From Syntrophorhabdales bacterium (GTDB lineage Bacteria > Desulfobacterota > Syntrophorhabdia > Syntrophorhabdales > WCHB1-27), in the NCBI GenBank assembly GCA_035541455.1, contig DATKNH010000082.1:1-62282 (forward strand): a stretch of DNA of 62,282 nt. Direction: 5' to 3'. A model generated the notes under the pieces. The model worked only from the letters and a program-made list of their open reading frames with translations, did not search any database and was not told the DNA's origin. A program made the translations under genes and the position numbers. This document shows positions 52,059 through 60,146 of this stretch, piece after piece (the stretch's first letter is position 1; every line of letters begins with the position of its first letter).

Positions 52059-52781
52059 ATGAAAGACAAAAAGAATCTTCTTACCAGGAGCAACCTGCGG
52101 GATATAGTTATTATCTGTTCCTTCGTATCATCTGCGATCTTCAACCTTAGTGTCGCCGCTGAGGCTGTCGGTTTCTGCCTGCTTGCCATAGGTTGTTTTC
52201 TGCATATTGTCGCCAAAGGCGTGCTCATACGCAATGTGGTTCTTTGCGACAGGGGGATATACGCCATAGTCCGGCATCCTTACTATCTTGCCAATTACCT
52301 GATCGATTCAAGCTTCTGTGTTCTGAGTGGCAATCCTTACCTGATCGCAGCATATCCTCTTCTGTTTTTCTGGGCGTATGGGCCGACCATAAGGAACGAA
52401 GAAAAGTTTCTCGCTTCTAAATATCGCGATTCATTTCAGGATGACAGCTTCAATATTCCACAGGTGTTTCCGGATAGAGCTTCTTTAAAGGGTTGGAGAG
52501 GATTGTTCCAGGGTTTTTCTTTCAGCCGCGTTACGTTGAAGGAACGCGCAAGGGTAGCGAGGTTCTGCTCTGCGGGTTTCGCCATCATGCTCGTACAGGC
52601 AGTGAATCTGCGTCAACTAAGGCCCCTCTTTTATCCGACAAGAACCGATTACGACGAATTCTCGTTCATGGTACTCGCGGCTGTTTTTCTGCTGGTAAGT
52701 ATCGTCTTTGTGCTGATGGACCGCAGCTATCGCGCTGAAAGAGACAACCGATATTTAGATACAAAATCGCTTGCCCAATGA
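52059..52781 (+). CDS. ICMT/PEMT-like membrane methyltransferase
   Basis: A 240-residue membrane protein with about six helices. The stretch LCDRGIYAIVRHPYYLANYLIDSS followed by NEEKFLASKYRDSFQDD, here only partly quoted, is the SAM-binding signature of isoprenylcysteine carboxyl methyltransferase-like enzymes (RHPxY and E-x-x-L motifs). Substrate in bacteria is usually a lipid or unknown. ATG 52059 follows AGGACGGTG; a GTG at 52050 is in frame. Confidence 0.75.
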   Translation: MKDKKNLLTRSNLRDIVIICSFVSSAIFNLSVAAEAVGFCLLAIGCFLHIVAKGVLIRNVVLCDRGIYAIVRHPYYLANYLIDSSFCVLSGNPYLIAAYPLLFFWAYGPTIRNEEKFLASKYRDSFQDDSFNIPQVFPDRASLKGWRGLFQGFSFSRVTLKERARVARFCSAGFAIMLVQAVNLRQLRPLFYPTRTDYDEFSFMVLAAVFLLVSIVFVLMDRSYRAERDNRYLDTKSLAQ

Positions 52782-52867
52782 GACGATGCAACCGTGCTCT
52801 GGAAGAGTGGCAAACCCTCTGACGGATTATTATGTTAGTGGCAGATGAGACGGCCAGGGAGGTTAGC

Positions 52868-53293
52868 ATGAAGAAATCGATTCTTATCGTGCTGGTGCTT
52901 GCGCTTATTCTTTCCATAGGCTTGCCGCAACGCGCCCACGCTAACAGCTATTACTATAACAACTGGTGGGTGCCTGGTGCGGCCTTCTTTGGCGGTGCTC
53001 TGTTCGGCGCTGCTATCTCCCGTCCTTATCCCTATCCTTATCCGTACTATTATTACCCGCCGGCGCCTGTCTATGCTTATCCGGCGCCTGTCTATGCTTA
53101 TCCTCAACCCGTATATGCGTATCCGCCTCAGCAGCCCCAGGGCTACGTGTATCAAAGCCCGGCCTCGCCCTATGCGCAGGTACCTCAGGCACAGACCCAG
53201 CAGTCTACTCCAGGCGAATGGGTGACTGTTCCCGGCCAGTGGGTGGGCGACAAGTACGTCCAGTCCCACCAGATGTGGGTCCCGGCAAAGTAA
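52868..53293 (+). CDS. Tyr/Pro-rich secreted protein with YXWGXW-like end
   Basis: A 141-residue exported protein. After the signal peptide comes a Gly/Ala stretch and a Tyr-Pro repeat zone (PYPYPYPYYYYPP, then APVYAYPAPVYAYPQPVYAYP). The C-terminus GEWVTVPGQWVGDKYVQSHQ ends in MWVP, similar to YXWGXW motifs of outer-membrane-associated proteins. The repeat zone includes a direct duplication of 21 bp (GCGCCTGTCTATGCTTATCC-type unit at about 53064-53105). GGGAGG precedes the ATG. Confidence 0.72.
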   Translation: MKKSILIVLVLALILSIGLPQRAHANSYYYNNWWVPGAAFFGGALFGAAISRPYPYPYPYYYYPPAPVYAYPAPVYAYPQPVYAYPPQQPQGYVYQSPASPYAQVPQAQTQQSTPGEWVTVPGQWVGDKYVQSHQMWVPAK

Positions 53294-53295
53294 CA

Positions 53296-53395
53296 TTAGT
53301 CAACAGTCAGCAGTAGGCAGTAGGCAGTAGGAGAACGAAACATCGGTTAAGTGTTCGTTTTCGCTGTTACTGCTTACTGTTTACTTGCTACTAAC
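53296..53395. repeat. Inverted repeat between convergent genes
   Basis: A left arm of short AGTAGGC-AGTAGGC words followed by GAGAACGAAACA pairs imperfectly with a right arm of TGTTCGTTTTCGC followed by TTACTGCTTACTG. The element fills the space between the YXWGXW gene and the convergent znuA-like gene and likely ends both transcripts. AGCAGTAAGCAGTGAGCAG at 30102-30121 shares the wording. Confidence 0.6.
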
Positions 53396-54226
53396 GAAGG
53401 CTTTCAGCATCTGGTTCGTATTGTATTCGAATATGTCCGTGAGGCTTGCGGTATTCTCCACTCCCGGGAAATTTATTATCTGCACGTATTTGCATTTTGC
53501 GTTCTCCGCGATCGTTTTGGCGACGGGCGAATGGAGGATATCCACGACGACATCAGGCTTCTGGGCAACTGAATCGGCTATGACCTTTGGCGTTAATTCT
53601 CCTAAAGGAACAACCTGAACCACGTTAAGCCCGGCCCATGAAGAAAAAGCTCTGGCGTGCCAGTGCACCACGGCGCGCTTTCCGGCAACCGGAGCCAGCT
53701 TTGCTTTAAGTGCGCTAAGTGCTTGAAGGAAACCCTTTCCCCACGAACCTGCCTCCTTCTCTGTTTTCAGGGCGGCCGCAACGTTTCGCACCTGCGCGAT
53801 CAATGTTTCAGGCGAAAGAGTCGTATCGACCTGTACGGCAATAATTCCTCTGTCACGAGCGGTCTCGACAAGCCGGGACACCATCCTTTCATAGCCTGCA
53901 TAAACAACCACACGAGCGCCTTCAAGCTTCAAAAGATCTGAAGGTTTCAGGTCATATTCAGGCGGATGGCTCGCGTTTGCAGGCGTGAGCACTCTCACCT
54001 CAGTCGCGCCTGCAGCCCTTGCAATTGCACCGGTGAGGGATGTTGAGGCGACGACGACCTCTCCCGCCGCCGTCGCAACGGTTGACAACGTAAGAAGAGC
54101 CAGCGCGCTGAAAAAGAGCGCAAGCCCTTTATAATATTTCGTGGAAGGTTGATGCCGAGTCGGATTTGATCGGGCGACGCAGCAGCAACGAAGGTATACG
54201 GTTAAAGACGACTCGGCATCAAGCAT
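53381..54226 (-). CDS. znuA: ZnuA-like metal ABC transporter substrate-binding protein
   Basis: A cluster A-I binding protein of about 281 residues for Zn/Mn/Fe. The mature part starts EVVVASTSLTGAIARAAGATEVRVL. Likely metal ligands are His in ASHPPEYDLKPSD, His residues in VVHWHARAF and acidic residues in the last third; the His-rich loop typical of E. coli ZnuA is absent. The signal peptide (KGLALFFSALALLTLSTVATA) is preceded by about 35 residues encoded mostly by repeat copy D, and no usual start codon lies between the repeat and the signal peptide. The start is set at ATG 54226, overlapping znuB by 8 bp. Confidence 0.82.
   Translation of the reverse strand: MLDAESSLTVYLRCCCVARSNPTRHQPSTKYYKGLALFFSALALLTLSTVATAAGEVVVASTSLTGAIARAAGATEVRVLTPANASHPPEYDLKPSDLLKLEGARVVVYAGYERMVSRLVETARDRGIIAVQVDTTLSPETLIAQVRNVAAALKTEKEAGSWGKGFLQALSALKAKLAPVAGKRAVVHWHARAFSSWAGLNVVQVVPLGELTPKVIADSVAQKPDVVVDILHSPVAKTIAENAKCKYVQIINFPGVENTASLTDIFEYNTNQMLKAFVSSK
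54149..54222. repeat. Dispersed hairpin repeat, copy D, inside the 5' part of znuA
   Basis: A 74-bp element with a perfect 14-bp inverted repeat: TTGATGCCGAGTCG (54149-54162) and its complement (54209-54222). The core has GACGCAGCAGC followed by AACGAAGGTATACG (54176-54200), shared with copies A and B. The right arm contains the znuB stop and ends 4 bp from the znuA ATG, so the element is translated as the start of ZnuA. Confidence 0.7.
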
Positions 54227-55034
54227 GGCTGAACCCCCTGCCAAAGATCATACACACAGCAACGATGAGCGATGCCGCCAGTATGATTGTGGAACTCGCG
54301 GGCATATCAAAGCGGAAGGATACATAGAGTCCGCTCACACCCGATACAAGCCCGAAGAGCGAGGAAAGGATAAATGACTGTTTCAGGCTTCGGGCGATCA
54401 TGCCCGCTGCCATTGCAGGCAAAAGCACAAATGCATCAACCAGCAGCGCGCCGATCATACGCATCGACACTGCGATAGTCAGTCCCAGCATGAAAACGAT
54501 CAGATAGTAAAGCGCCTTCTCGGGGATGCCTACGGCGAGCGCTATCTCTCTGTCGTAGAGGATCGCCTGTATCTCTTTAAAAAAGAGGAAGATGATGCAA
54601 AGAACGAAGAGACTCACACCCCCAACGGCCACGAGGTCCCAGGCGGTGAGCGCGAAGATGTTACCCCAGAGGATGCTGAAGGCCTGAATAACGTTGATCT
54701 TGCCTTTGTAGAACAATATGAAGGATAAGGCTAGGGTCAACGTCATGAAATAACCCGATATAGTGCCCAGGCCTATCTTTGTTTTTTCAGATACCGGGCC
54801 CAGAGCCAGTGCAGAAAGTGCGCAGAGCAGCAGACCTGCCACCATGGGGTCTACCCTCAGAAAGAGGCCGAGTGCTCCTCCGAGCAACGCCACGTGCATC
54901 ATGGCAAAACGCAGCGGAATCAGGTTGAGCGAGATGATAAATACGCCGATCAGGGGAAAGGCTATCCCTGCAAAAAGGACCCCCATAAGGGCGTGCTGCA
55001 TAAAAGGAAAGCTGAGCGAGCCGAACCAGGTCAT
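54219..55034 (-). CDS. znuB: ZnuB-like metal ABC transporter permease
   Basis: A 271-residue ABC-3 family permease with about eight helices. LIPLRFAMMHVALLGGALG and the conserved ALLVDAFVLLPAMAAGMIARSL near the C-terminus fit the family. It forms the channel for zinc or manganese and is coupled to the ATPase by a 4-bp overlap at its start. Its stop lies in repeat copy D. Confidence 0.9.
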   Translation of the reverse strand: MTWFGSLSFPFMQHALMGVLFAGIAFPLIGVFIISLNLIPLRFAMMHVALLGGALGLFLRVDPMVAGLLLCALSALALGPVSEKTKIGLGTISGYFMTLTLALSFILFYKGKINVIQAFSILWGNIFALTAWDLVAVGGVSLFVLCIIFLFFKEIQAILYDREIALAVGIPEKALYYLIVFMLGLTIAVSMRMIGALLVDAFVLLPAMAAGMIARSLKQSFILSSLFGLVSGVSGLYVSFRFDMPASSTIILAASLIVAVCMIFGRGFSHA

Positions 55035-55720
55035 GTATTCTGCCTGATCAGCTGACTCTTTCCGTCTTTCAGAAGGTAAACCTTATTGCTGTACTGCTCG
55101 ACCCAGTAGGAGTCATGGGTCACGAGCAGGGTGGTGAGGCCCCTTTGCCTATGCAATCTGTAGATCGTCTCCATGATATCAGACTGCGAATCGGCGTCGA
55201 GATATGTAGTGGGCTCGTCAAGAAGCAGTATCGAGGGCTCCTGTGCAAGCGCGCGCGCCAGTGCCACCTTCTGCTGCTCGCCTCCCGAAAGCTCGTGGAT
55301 CAGCTTAGCCGCGAAACGCTGCATGCCGACGACTTCCAGAGCCTCTTGCGCTATGTCCCGGTCATCTCTGGATGGCTTACGCAGTAACCCTATTTTGCCG
55401 TAGCGCCCCATCAGCACTGCCTCATCCACGCGCATGGGGAAATGCCTGGAGGCAGACCGTTGCGGCACGAATCCCACTTCTTTTCGTACGCCGTTATTTC
55501 CATTGGCTGCGTGCCACAACTCCCGCCCCAGCATCTTTACCATACCCTTTGACGGGCGGAGCATCCCGTTGGCAACTTTTAAAAGGGTTGTCTTGCCTGT
55601 CCCGTTGGCACCCACCAGCGCGACGAACTCGTCGGGCTTTGCCTCAACGCTCACCCCCGAAAGCACCCATGCGTCTCCCAGTTTCACGTGGATATCGTAA
55701 AGCTCAATGGAATGATGCAT
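55031..55720 (-). CDS. znuC: ZnuC-like metal ABC transporter ATP-binding protein
   Basis: A 229-residue ABC ATPase: Walker A GANGTGKTT, Q-loop GFVPQRS, signature LSGGEQQKVALARAL, Walker B ILLLDEPT, H-loop VTHD. It belongs to the manganese/zinc/iron import group by context with the ABC-3 permease. The ATG shares one base with the upstream methyltransferase stop (TGATG). Confidence 0.92.
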   Translation of the reverse strand: MHHSIELYDIHVKLGDAWVLSGVSVEAKPDEFVALVGANGTGKTTLLKVANGMLRPSKGMVKMLGRELWHAANGNNGVRKEVGFVPQRSASRHFPMRVDEAVLMGRYGKIGLLRKPSRDDRDIAQEALEVVGMQRFAAKLIHELSGGEQQKVALARALAQEPSILLLDEPTTYLDADSQSDIMETIYRLHRQRGLTTLLVTHDSYWVEQYSNKVYLLKDGKSQLIRQNT

Positions 55721-56325
55721 CAGGCTTTCCTTCCTTCCGCGAGGAAGCGGCCTGGCTGGTTGATGAGTGAAATACCGGTGAGCCCAGATTTTTCCATGAG
55801 AAGCCGCAGCGCCTCAGCGTGCGGCAGGTGATCGCAGGCCACTGCACCGCCAATGTGCCCATGTAATCGGTTTATCTCTTCGGCACTCTTGAGATGGGCT
55901 ATGCCCACCTTCCCTCCCGGCCGCAGGACCCTGACCATCTCTAGAAGCGCCTTCTCTTTATCCGGAAAATGCGGGAAGGCAGCAAAGCAGGTCACACAAT
56001 CGAACTGGTGCGAACAGAAAGGTATCGATTCGACACTGGCATTCAAGAGCACTGCACCCGCAGATTGGCCTCGTTCTGCGGCGTGTTGCAACATCTTGAA
56101 TGAGAAGTCCATGGCAACGAGGCGACCGTTCCAGCCGATAATCTCGCGAAGGAATGGAAGAAGAACACCTGTGCCGGTGCCCACGTCGAGCACGGCATTT
56201 CCGACAGCCAGCCCGAATGAAGCCACCAGCTGTGATAGCCGCGCATGCTCTCCGACATCATGGAACCGTTTGTCCCACGACGCTGCATGACGATCAAAGA
56301 ATGTTTTCCTGTCTTCCTCTGCCAT
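55720..56325 (-). CDS. SAM-dependent methyltransferase at the head of the znu operon
   Basis: A 201-residue class I methyltransferase. SAM motifs: VLDVGTGTGVLLPFL, LVAMDFSFKMLQHA and FDCVTCFAAFPHF, followed by RVLRPGGKVGIAHL. The last third (HGHIGGAVACDHLPHAEALRLL) is rich in His with a Cys, as in methyltransferases often found beside zinc or corrinoid genes, so it may relate to metal supply. It is first in the operon and tightly coupled to znuC. Substrate unknown. Confidence 0.83.
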   Translation of the reverse strand: MAEEDRKTFFDRHAASWDKRFHDVGEHARLSQLVASFGLAVGNAVLDVGTGTGVLLPFLREIIGWNGRLVAMDFSFKMLQHAAERGQSAGAVLLNASVESIPFCSHQFDCVTCFAAFPHFPDKEKALLEMVRVLRPGGKVGIAHLKSAEEINRLHGHIGGAVACDHLPHAEALRLLMEKSGLTGISLINQPGRFLAEGRKA

Positions 56326-56351
56326 TTCAGGCCCGGCAAAAAATAAACCAC

Positions 56352-56397
56352 GAAGGCTGCGGTCTTCAGACCGAGCGCGCCTTCATGGCACCATGAA
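56352..56397. promoter_or_regulatory. Two palindromes in the znu / rod-protein divergent region
   Basis: GAAGGC..CGGTCT-TC-AGACCG..GCCTTC (56352-56384) is a stem with an internal bulge, and TTCATGGCACCATGAA (56382-56397) is a perfect 7+7 palindrome that overlaps its end. They lie 27 bp upstream of the methyltransferase-znuCBA operon. The second could be an operator for metal control; it does not look like the usual Zur box. Confidence 0.38.
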
Positions 56398-56473
56398 TAT
56401 ACGATTCCTTATAGGCGATTGTCAAGCGCCAGACCGGGGCTCAAGATTTCAGAAATCGGGACGATAATGAGAC

Positions 56474-56818
56474 ATGATCAGCGGGATCGGAGCATCACTG
56501 GCCGGTGTTGCAGCCTTCGAGAAAAAACTTTCTGCCACCGCAGAGAACATCGCCAACAGCAACACAAAGGACTATAAGAAAAGCGAGTCGGTGATCACGG
56601 AGGATGACGCCGGGTTGCCTGAGCTCAGCCTCAAGCGCATCGACACCCCGGGGCCCCTGGTTCAGGAATCAGACGGAACGATTTCAGAACAATCAAACGT
56701 GGACCTCGCCGAAGAACTGACCCAGAGCATTGTGGCGCAGAGAGGGTATGAAGCGAATATCAAGGCTCTTCAAACCCAAAATCGCATGCTGGGTACGGCA
56801 CTCGATATCTTAGTCTGA
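56474..56818 (+). CDS. Orphan FlgC-like flagellar rod protein
   Basis: A 114-residue protein. The N-terminus MISGIGASLAGVAAFEKKLSATAENIANSNT and the C-terminus SNVDLAEELTQSIVAQRGYEANIKALQTQNRMLGTALDIL, each cited here only in part by motif (ANSNT and RGYEAN), are those of axial rod proteins, most like FlgC but shorter than its usual 130-150 residues. No other flagellar gene lies in the window. It may be a leftover or serve another envelope structure. Its stop overlaps the end of the convergent gene by 9 bp. Confidence 0.78.
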   Translation: MISGIGASLAGVAAFEKKLSATAENIANSNTKDYKKSESVITEDDAGLPELSLKRIDTPGPLVQESDGTISEQSNVDLAEELTQSIVAQRGYEANIKALQTQNRMLGTALDILV

Positions 56819-57451
56819 TCTGTTCCGGCTGTTTCTCTGCGCTTGCGTGAAAGAAGAAGTTCTGTTGCCCTCCTGCGCGGTTTTGGGGTGATCCCTGTAG
56901 ACATCCTTCTGTAATGACTGCAAAGCCTTCTCCACAGCGGATACCGCAGTATCTTTGACACCGCCGCCTAAGTTCGCAGGACTTTCGCCCTTCACGTCGA
57001 CAGACCAGACGAGCTTCCCGTCCGGCACGCCAATCAGCCTGAGAGACAGGCGGGTATCGTTGATGAAATTGCCCTTATCCTGCGACAGCATTCCGACAAA
57101 TAGACCCTCCAGTCCGTACCGTTCCTGCAGCCTTCTGCGTGTGGTCTCAGGGAGGCTCTCATCGACACCGCGCCCCCATTGGCCCAGCATCTTGTCTACA
57201 TCCCAGTTAATTGTCACCACGTGAAAACCCATATCAACAAGGCCGCGGGAAAGACGGTCCGTAGCATTCTGCCCGGCTGAGAGATTACCCACTATCGTGG
57301 CAACCCCCACCCGTTTAGGAAATCCCGAAACCCAGATACGGTCTTTGTCTGCGAGCTTCGACGAAGCCATATTCAGGGCACAAGCTGCCGTAATTCCAAA
57401 CATAAGAAGGCCTATGAAGGGTCTCCAGGCAAATCGGTTTGCACCAGTCAT
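56810..57451 (-). CDS. LpoB/CsgG-like lipoprotein
   Basis: A 213-residue lipoprotein (lipobox ITAAC at about residue 24). The body (RVGVATIVGNLSAGQNATDRLS, then LQERYGLEGLFVGMLSQ, LSLRLIGVPDGKLVWSVDVKG, all quoted in part) has the alpha/beta layout of CsgG/LpoB-type proteins. These assist outer-membrane or cell-wall machines. The start is ATG 57451 with GGAGG seven bases upstream. The C-terminal tail RTSSFTQAQRNSRNRSD is polar. Confidence 0.62.
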   Translation of the reverse strand: MTGANRFAWRPFIGLLMFGITAACALNMASSKLADKDRIWVSGFPKRVGVATIVGNLSAGQNATDRLSRGLVDMGFHVVTINWDVDKMLGQWGRGVDESLPETTRRRLQERYGLEGLFVGMLSQDKGNFINDTRLSLRLIGVPDGKLVWSVDVKGESPANLGGGVKDTAVSAVEKALQSLQKDVYRDHPKTAQEGNRTSSFTQAQRNSRNRSD

Positions 57452-57541
57452 GGACGCACCTCCGTAGCATAACAAGCAAATATCGGGCCACGGACCATCT
57501 CAATTTACTTTTGGAGCCTGAGCAATTATAATACTCTAGCC

Positions 57542-58024
57542 ATGTTTGGTATAGGTATACCAGAACTCGTTATCATCGTCATCGTTGCCCTGCTTGTCGT
57601 CGGTCCTGCCAAACTGCCGGAACTGGCGCGCTCCATGGGGAAAGCGCTCGGTGAATTCAGAAGGCTTGCGGACGATGTCAAAGAAACCATAGAGCACGAG
57701 ATGGCCGAGGAGCCCCAAAAGGATGAGGTAAAACAGGCAGACGTACAAGTAGAAGAGCAGAAGCAGGTACAGCAGGAGGAGAAAATACAGGGGCGGCAGC
57801 AGGACGTGCAGAAGGGGCAAGAATCGCTCTTCAATGATCAGATGCTGTTAGCCGACGGCCACGTTGTCGCAGAACAGCCGGCCGACGTGACGCAGACGCA
57901 AGAGCAGAAAGCCGAAGGTGAAGCAGCGACTGAAGGCCAGCAGGTAGCTCTCGAGGACAAGAAAGAAGACTTAGCCGAAAAGATCGCCGAAGGTATCAGA
58001 ATAAATGACCCGCAGAAAACATGA
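57542..58024 (+). CDS. tatB: Twin-arginine translocase subunit TatB
   Basis: A 160-residue TatA/B family protein. It begins MFGIGIPELVIIVIVALLV with a membrane helix, hinge GPAKLPELARSMGKALGEF and a long amphipathic helix. The length, the Glu in PEL and the long charged, Gln-rich C-terminal tail suit TatB. It works with TatC to recognise twin-arginine precursors, such as ActB in this window. It overlaps tatC by 4 bp. Confidence 0.88.
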   Translation: MFGIGIPELVIIVIVALLVVGPAKLPELARSMGKALGEFRRLADDVKETIEHEMAEEPQKDEVKQADVQVEEQKQVQQEEKIQGRQQDVQKGQESLFNDQMLLADGHVVAEQPADVTQTQEQKAEGEAATEGQQVALEDKKEDLAEKIAEGIRINDPQKT

Positions 58025-58761
58025 TAGACGAGAAGAAACCCTTTTTTTCCCACCTCAAAGAGCTCCGCGATAGACTCGTTGTCTGTGTCATAGCCGTGGG
58101 TGTGGCGTTCATCATCACCTATGGGTTCAAAGAGAGGATCTTCGGATTCCTCATGCAGCCCTTTATTCAGGTGATGCCACCCGGAAGTTCCTTCATCTTC
58201 ACCAACGTCACCGAAGCCTTTATCACCTATTTCAAGATAGCCATTGTTGCGGCCATTTTTCTGGGCTCGCCCGTACTTCTCTATGAGATATGGATGTTTG
58301 TGGCACCGGGTCTCTATGAAAGCGAAAAAAATTATGTCTATCCCTTCATTATTTTCGGTAGCCTGCTCTTTGTTGCCGGCGCCCTTTTCTGCTATTACGT
58401 GGTGATGCCCGTTCTCTTCAGATTTTTCGTAGGGTATGCGTCAGAGTTTGTTGTGCCAATGCCTTCTCTCAAGGAGTACATGAGCCTGGCGCTCAAGATG
58501 CTCATCACGTTTGGTTTTATCTTTCTTCTGCCGCTTGTTGCCTACTATCTCTCCAGGGCGGGGATCATTAATCACCGCCTGCTCTCTTCGAAACGTCGCT
58601 ACGCGATTCTCGGCATTTTCGTTCTGAGCGCCATTATTACGCCGCCGGAAATGACAAGCCAACTCCTCATCGTCCTCCCTTTGATAGGGCTCTATGAAGT
58701 TAGCATCATTATTGCAAGAATATTCGGAAAGAAGAAGGCGACCCAGGAGACAACCGAGTAA
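58021..58761 (+). CDS. tatC: Twin-arginine translocase subunit TatC
   Basis: A 246-residue membrane protein with six helices. Signatures FFSHLKELRDRLVVCVIAVG, FVAPGLYESEKNYVYPFI and FGFIFLLPLVAYYLSRAGII are typical TatC blocks; the conserved HLxELRxR motif is intact. TatC binds the twin-arginine signal peptide. ATG 58021 overlaps the tatB stop. Confidence 0.95.
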   Translation: MIDEKKPFFSHLKELRDRLVVCVIAVGVAFIITYGFKERIFGFLMQPFIQVMPPGSSFIFTNVTEAFITYFKIAIVAAIFLGSPVLLYEIWMFVAPGLYESEKNYVYPFIIFGSLLFVAGALFCYYVVMPVLFRFFVGYASEFVVPMPSLKEYMSLALKMLITFGFIFLLPLVAYYLSRAGIINHRLLSSKRRYAILGIFVLSAIITPPEMTSQLLIVLPLIGLYEVSIIIARIFGKKKATQETTE

Positions 58762-58793
58762 GATTAAGGGGTAAAACGCCCGGGAGAAAAGTG

Positions 58794-60146
58794 ATGCCTC
58801 AACCTACCATTGTCATTCTCGCAGCCGGCAAGGGCAAAAGGATGCGCTCCAGAAAACCAAAGGTACTCCATGAGATCATGGGCAGGCCTATGATCGAGTG
58901 CGTGGTTGAAGCGGCCAGGCAGCTTTCCCCCTCAAAGATAGTTGTGGTTACGGGGCACGAGAGAGAGCTCGTGGAAGAGCGTCTCAAGAACGGGGAGCTT
59001 TTCTTTGCAGCACAGGAAGAACAGAAGGGCACAGCGCACGCGTTGCTTGTAGCGGAACCAATGCTGGATGCGACCGACATCCTGATACTTTATGGCGACG
59101 TGCCTCTCATCAAACCGGAGACGCTGCAGGCGTTCATTCAATTTTTTCGGAGCTCCCAGGGAGTTGCTTTCATGACGACCGAGGTGGATGATCCGGCGGG
59201 TTACGGCAGGGTCATCACGGACGGCGATGTGATCCGTGACATCGTGGAGGACGCGGATGCGGATGCATCACAAAAGAAGATACGGGAGATCAATACAGGT
59301 ATCTGCATGCTCAAGAAAGAGATGCTTCCGCTCGTGCGTGAGATCAAAAATGACAATGCTAAAAACGAGTACTATCTTACCGACATATGCAAAGTGGCGC
59401 GCACGCGTGGGATCACGGTCAGAGGGTATCATTACAACGATCCCCAGGAGGTGCTGGGCATCAACACCCGGAAGGAACTGCTGAACGCCAACCAGATCAT
59501 GCGGGAAAGAATCCTTGCACAGCACATGGACAACGGCGTGACCCTGGCCGGGGAAGGCATCTACATAGAATCTGACGTGCGTATAGGCCAGGACACGGTG
59601 ATTTTTCCCTTTTGTTTCCTGCGCGGCAAGACGATAGTCGGTGAAGGCGTGACAATCGGTCCCCATGTGGTCATCAACAACTCGGTTATCGGAGATGGTG
59701 TCACGGTCGAGCCCTTCTGTTCCCTCGACGGTCTCACTGCCGAGGCAGCAGTCGCCATCGGTCCTTTCGCCCGCATCAGGCCCACGACCGTGCTCAAAGA
59801 GCGGGTCAAAATAGGCAATTTCGTGGAAGTGAAAAACTCCGTCATTCAACCGAAAAGCAAAGCCAACCACCTCTCGTACATCGGTGATGCCGACATCGGC
59901 ACAGACGTTAACGTAGGGGCAGGCACTATCACGTGTAATTACGATGGCCGGAAAAAATACAGAACAACGATCGAAGACGGTGTCTTTGTGGGAAGCAACA
60001 CGGAGCTGGTCGCGCCGGTAAAGATCGGCAAAGATGCAACTATCGGCGCGGGATCAACCATCACACGTGACGTGCCTGAGGGCGCTCTGGCTGTAACCAG
60101 AGTAAAACAGAAGCATATAGAAGGCTACGCGAGGAGGAAAAAATAA
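58794..60146 (+). CDS. glmU: Bifunctional GlmU (UDP-GlcNAc synthesis)
   Basis: A 450-residue enzyme with an N-terminal uridyltransferase (ILAAGKGKRMRSRKPKVLH; later YGDVPLI) and a C-terminal left-handed beta-helix acetyltransferase built of hexapeptide repeats (GVTIGPHVVINNSVIGDG). The acetyl-transfer His region KSKANHLSYIGDADIG and the C-terminal GSNTELVAPVKIG are intact. It converts glucosamine-1-phosphate to UDP-N-acetylglucosamine for peptidoglycan and lipopolysaccharide. ATG 58794 follows GGGAG. Its stop shares one base with the glmS ATG. Confidence 0.96.
   Translation: MPQPTIVILAAGKGKRMRSRKPKVLHEIMGRPMIECVVEAARQLSPSKIVVVTGHERELVEERLKNGELFFAAQEEQKGTAHALLVAEPMLDATDILILYGDVPLIKPETLQAFIQFFRSSQGVAFMTTEVDDPAGYGRVITDGDVIRDIVEDADADASQKKIREINTGICMLKKEMLPLVREIKNDNAKNEYYLTDICKVARTRGITVRGYHYNDPQEVLGINTRKELLNANQIMRERILAQHMDNGVTLAGEGIYIESDVRIGQDTVIFPFCFLRGKTIVGEGVTIGPHVVINNSVIGDGVTVEPFCSLDGLTAEAAVAIGPFARIRPTTVLKERVKIGNFVEVKNSVIQPKSKANHLSYIGDADIGTDVNVGAGTITCNYDGRKKYRTTIEDGVFVGSNTELVAPVKIGKDATIGAGSTITRDVPEGALAVTRVKQKHIEGYARRKK

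Noticed and set aside
53296-53395. Repeated CAGTAGG words as a CRISPR array
   Set aside because: Units are only 7 bp with no spacers; the whole block is better explained as an imperfect hairpin between convergent genes.
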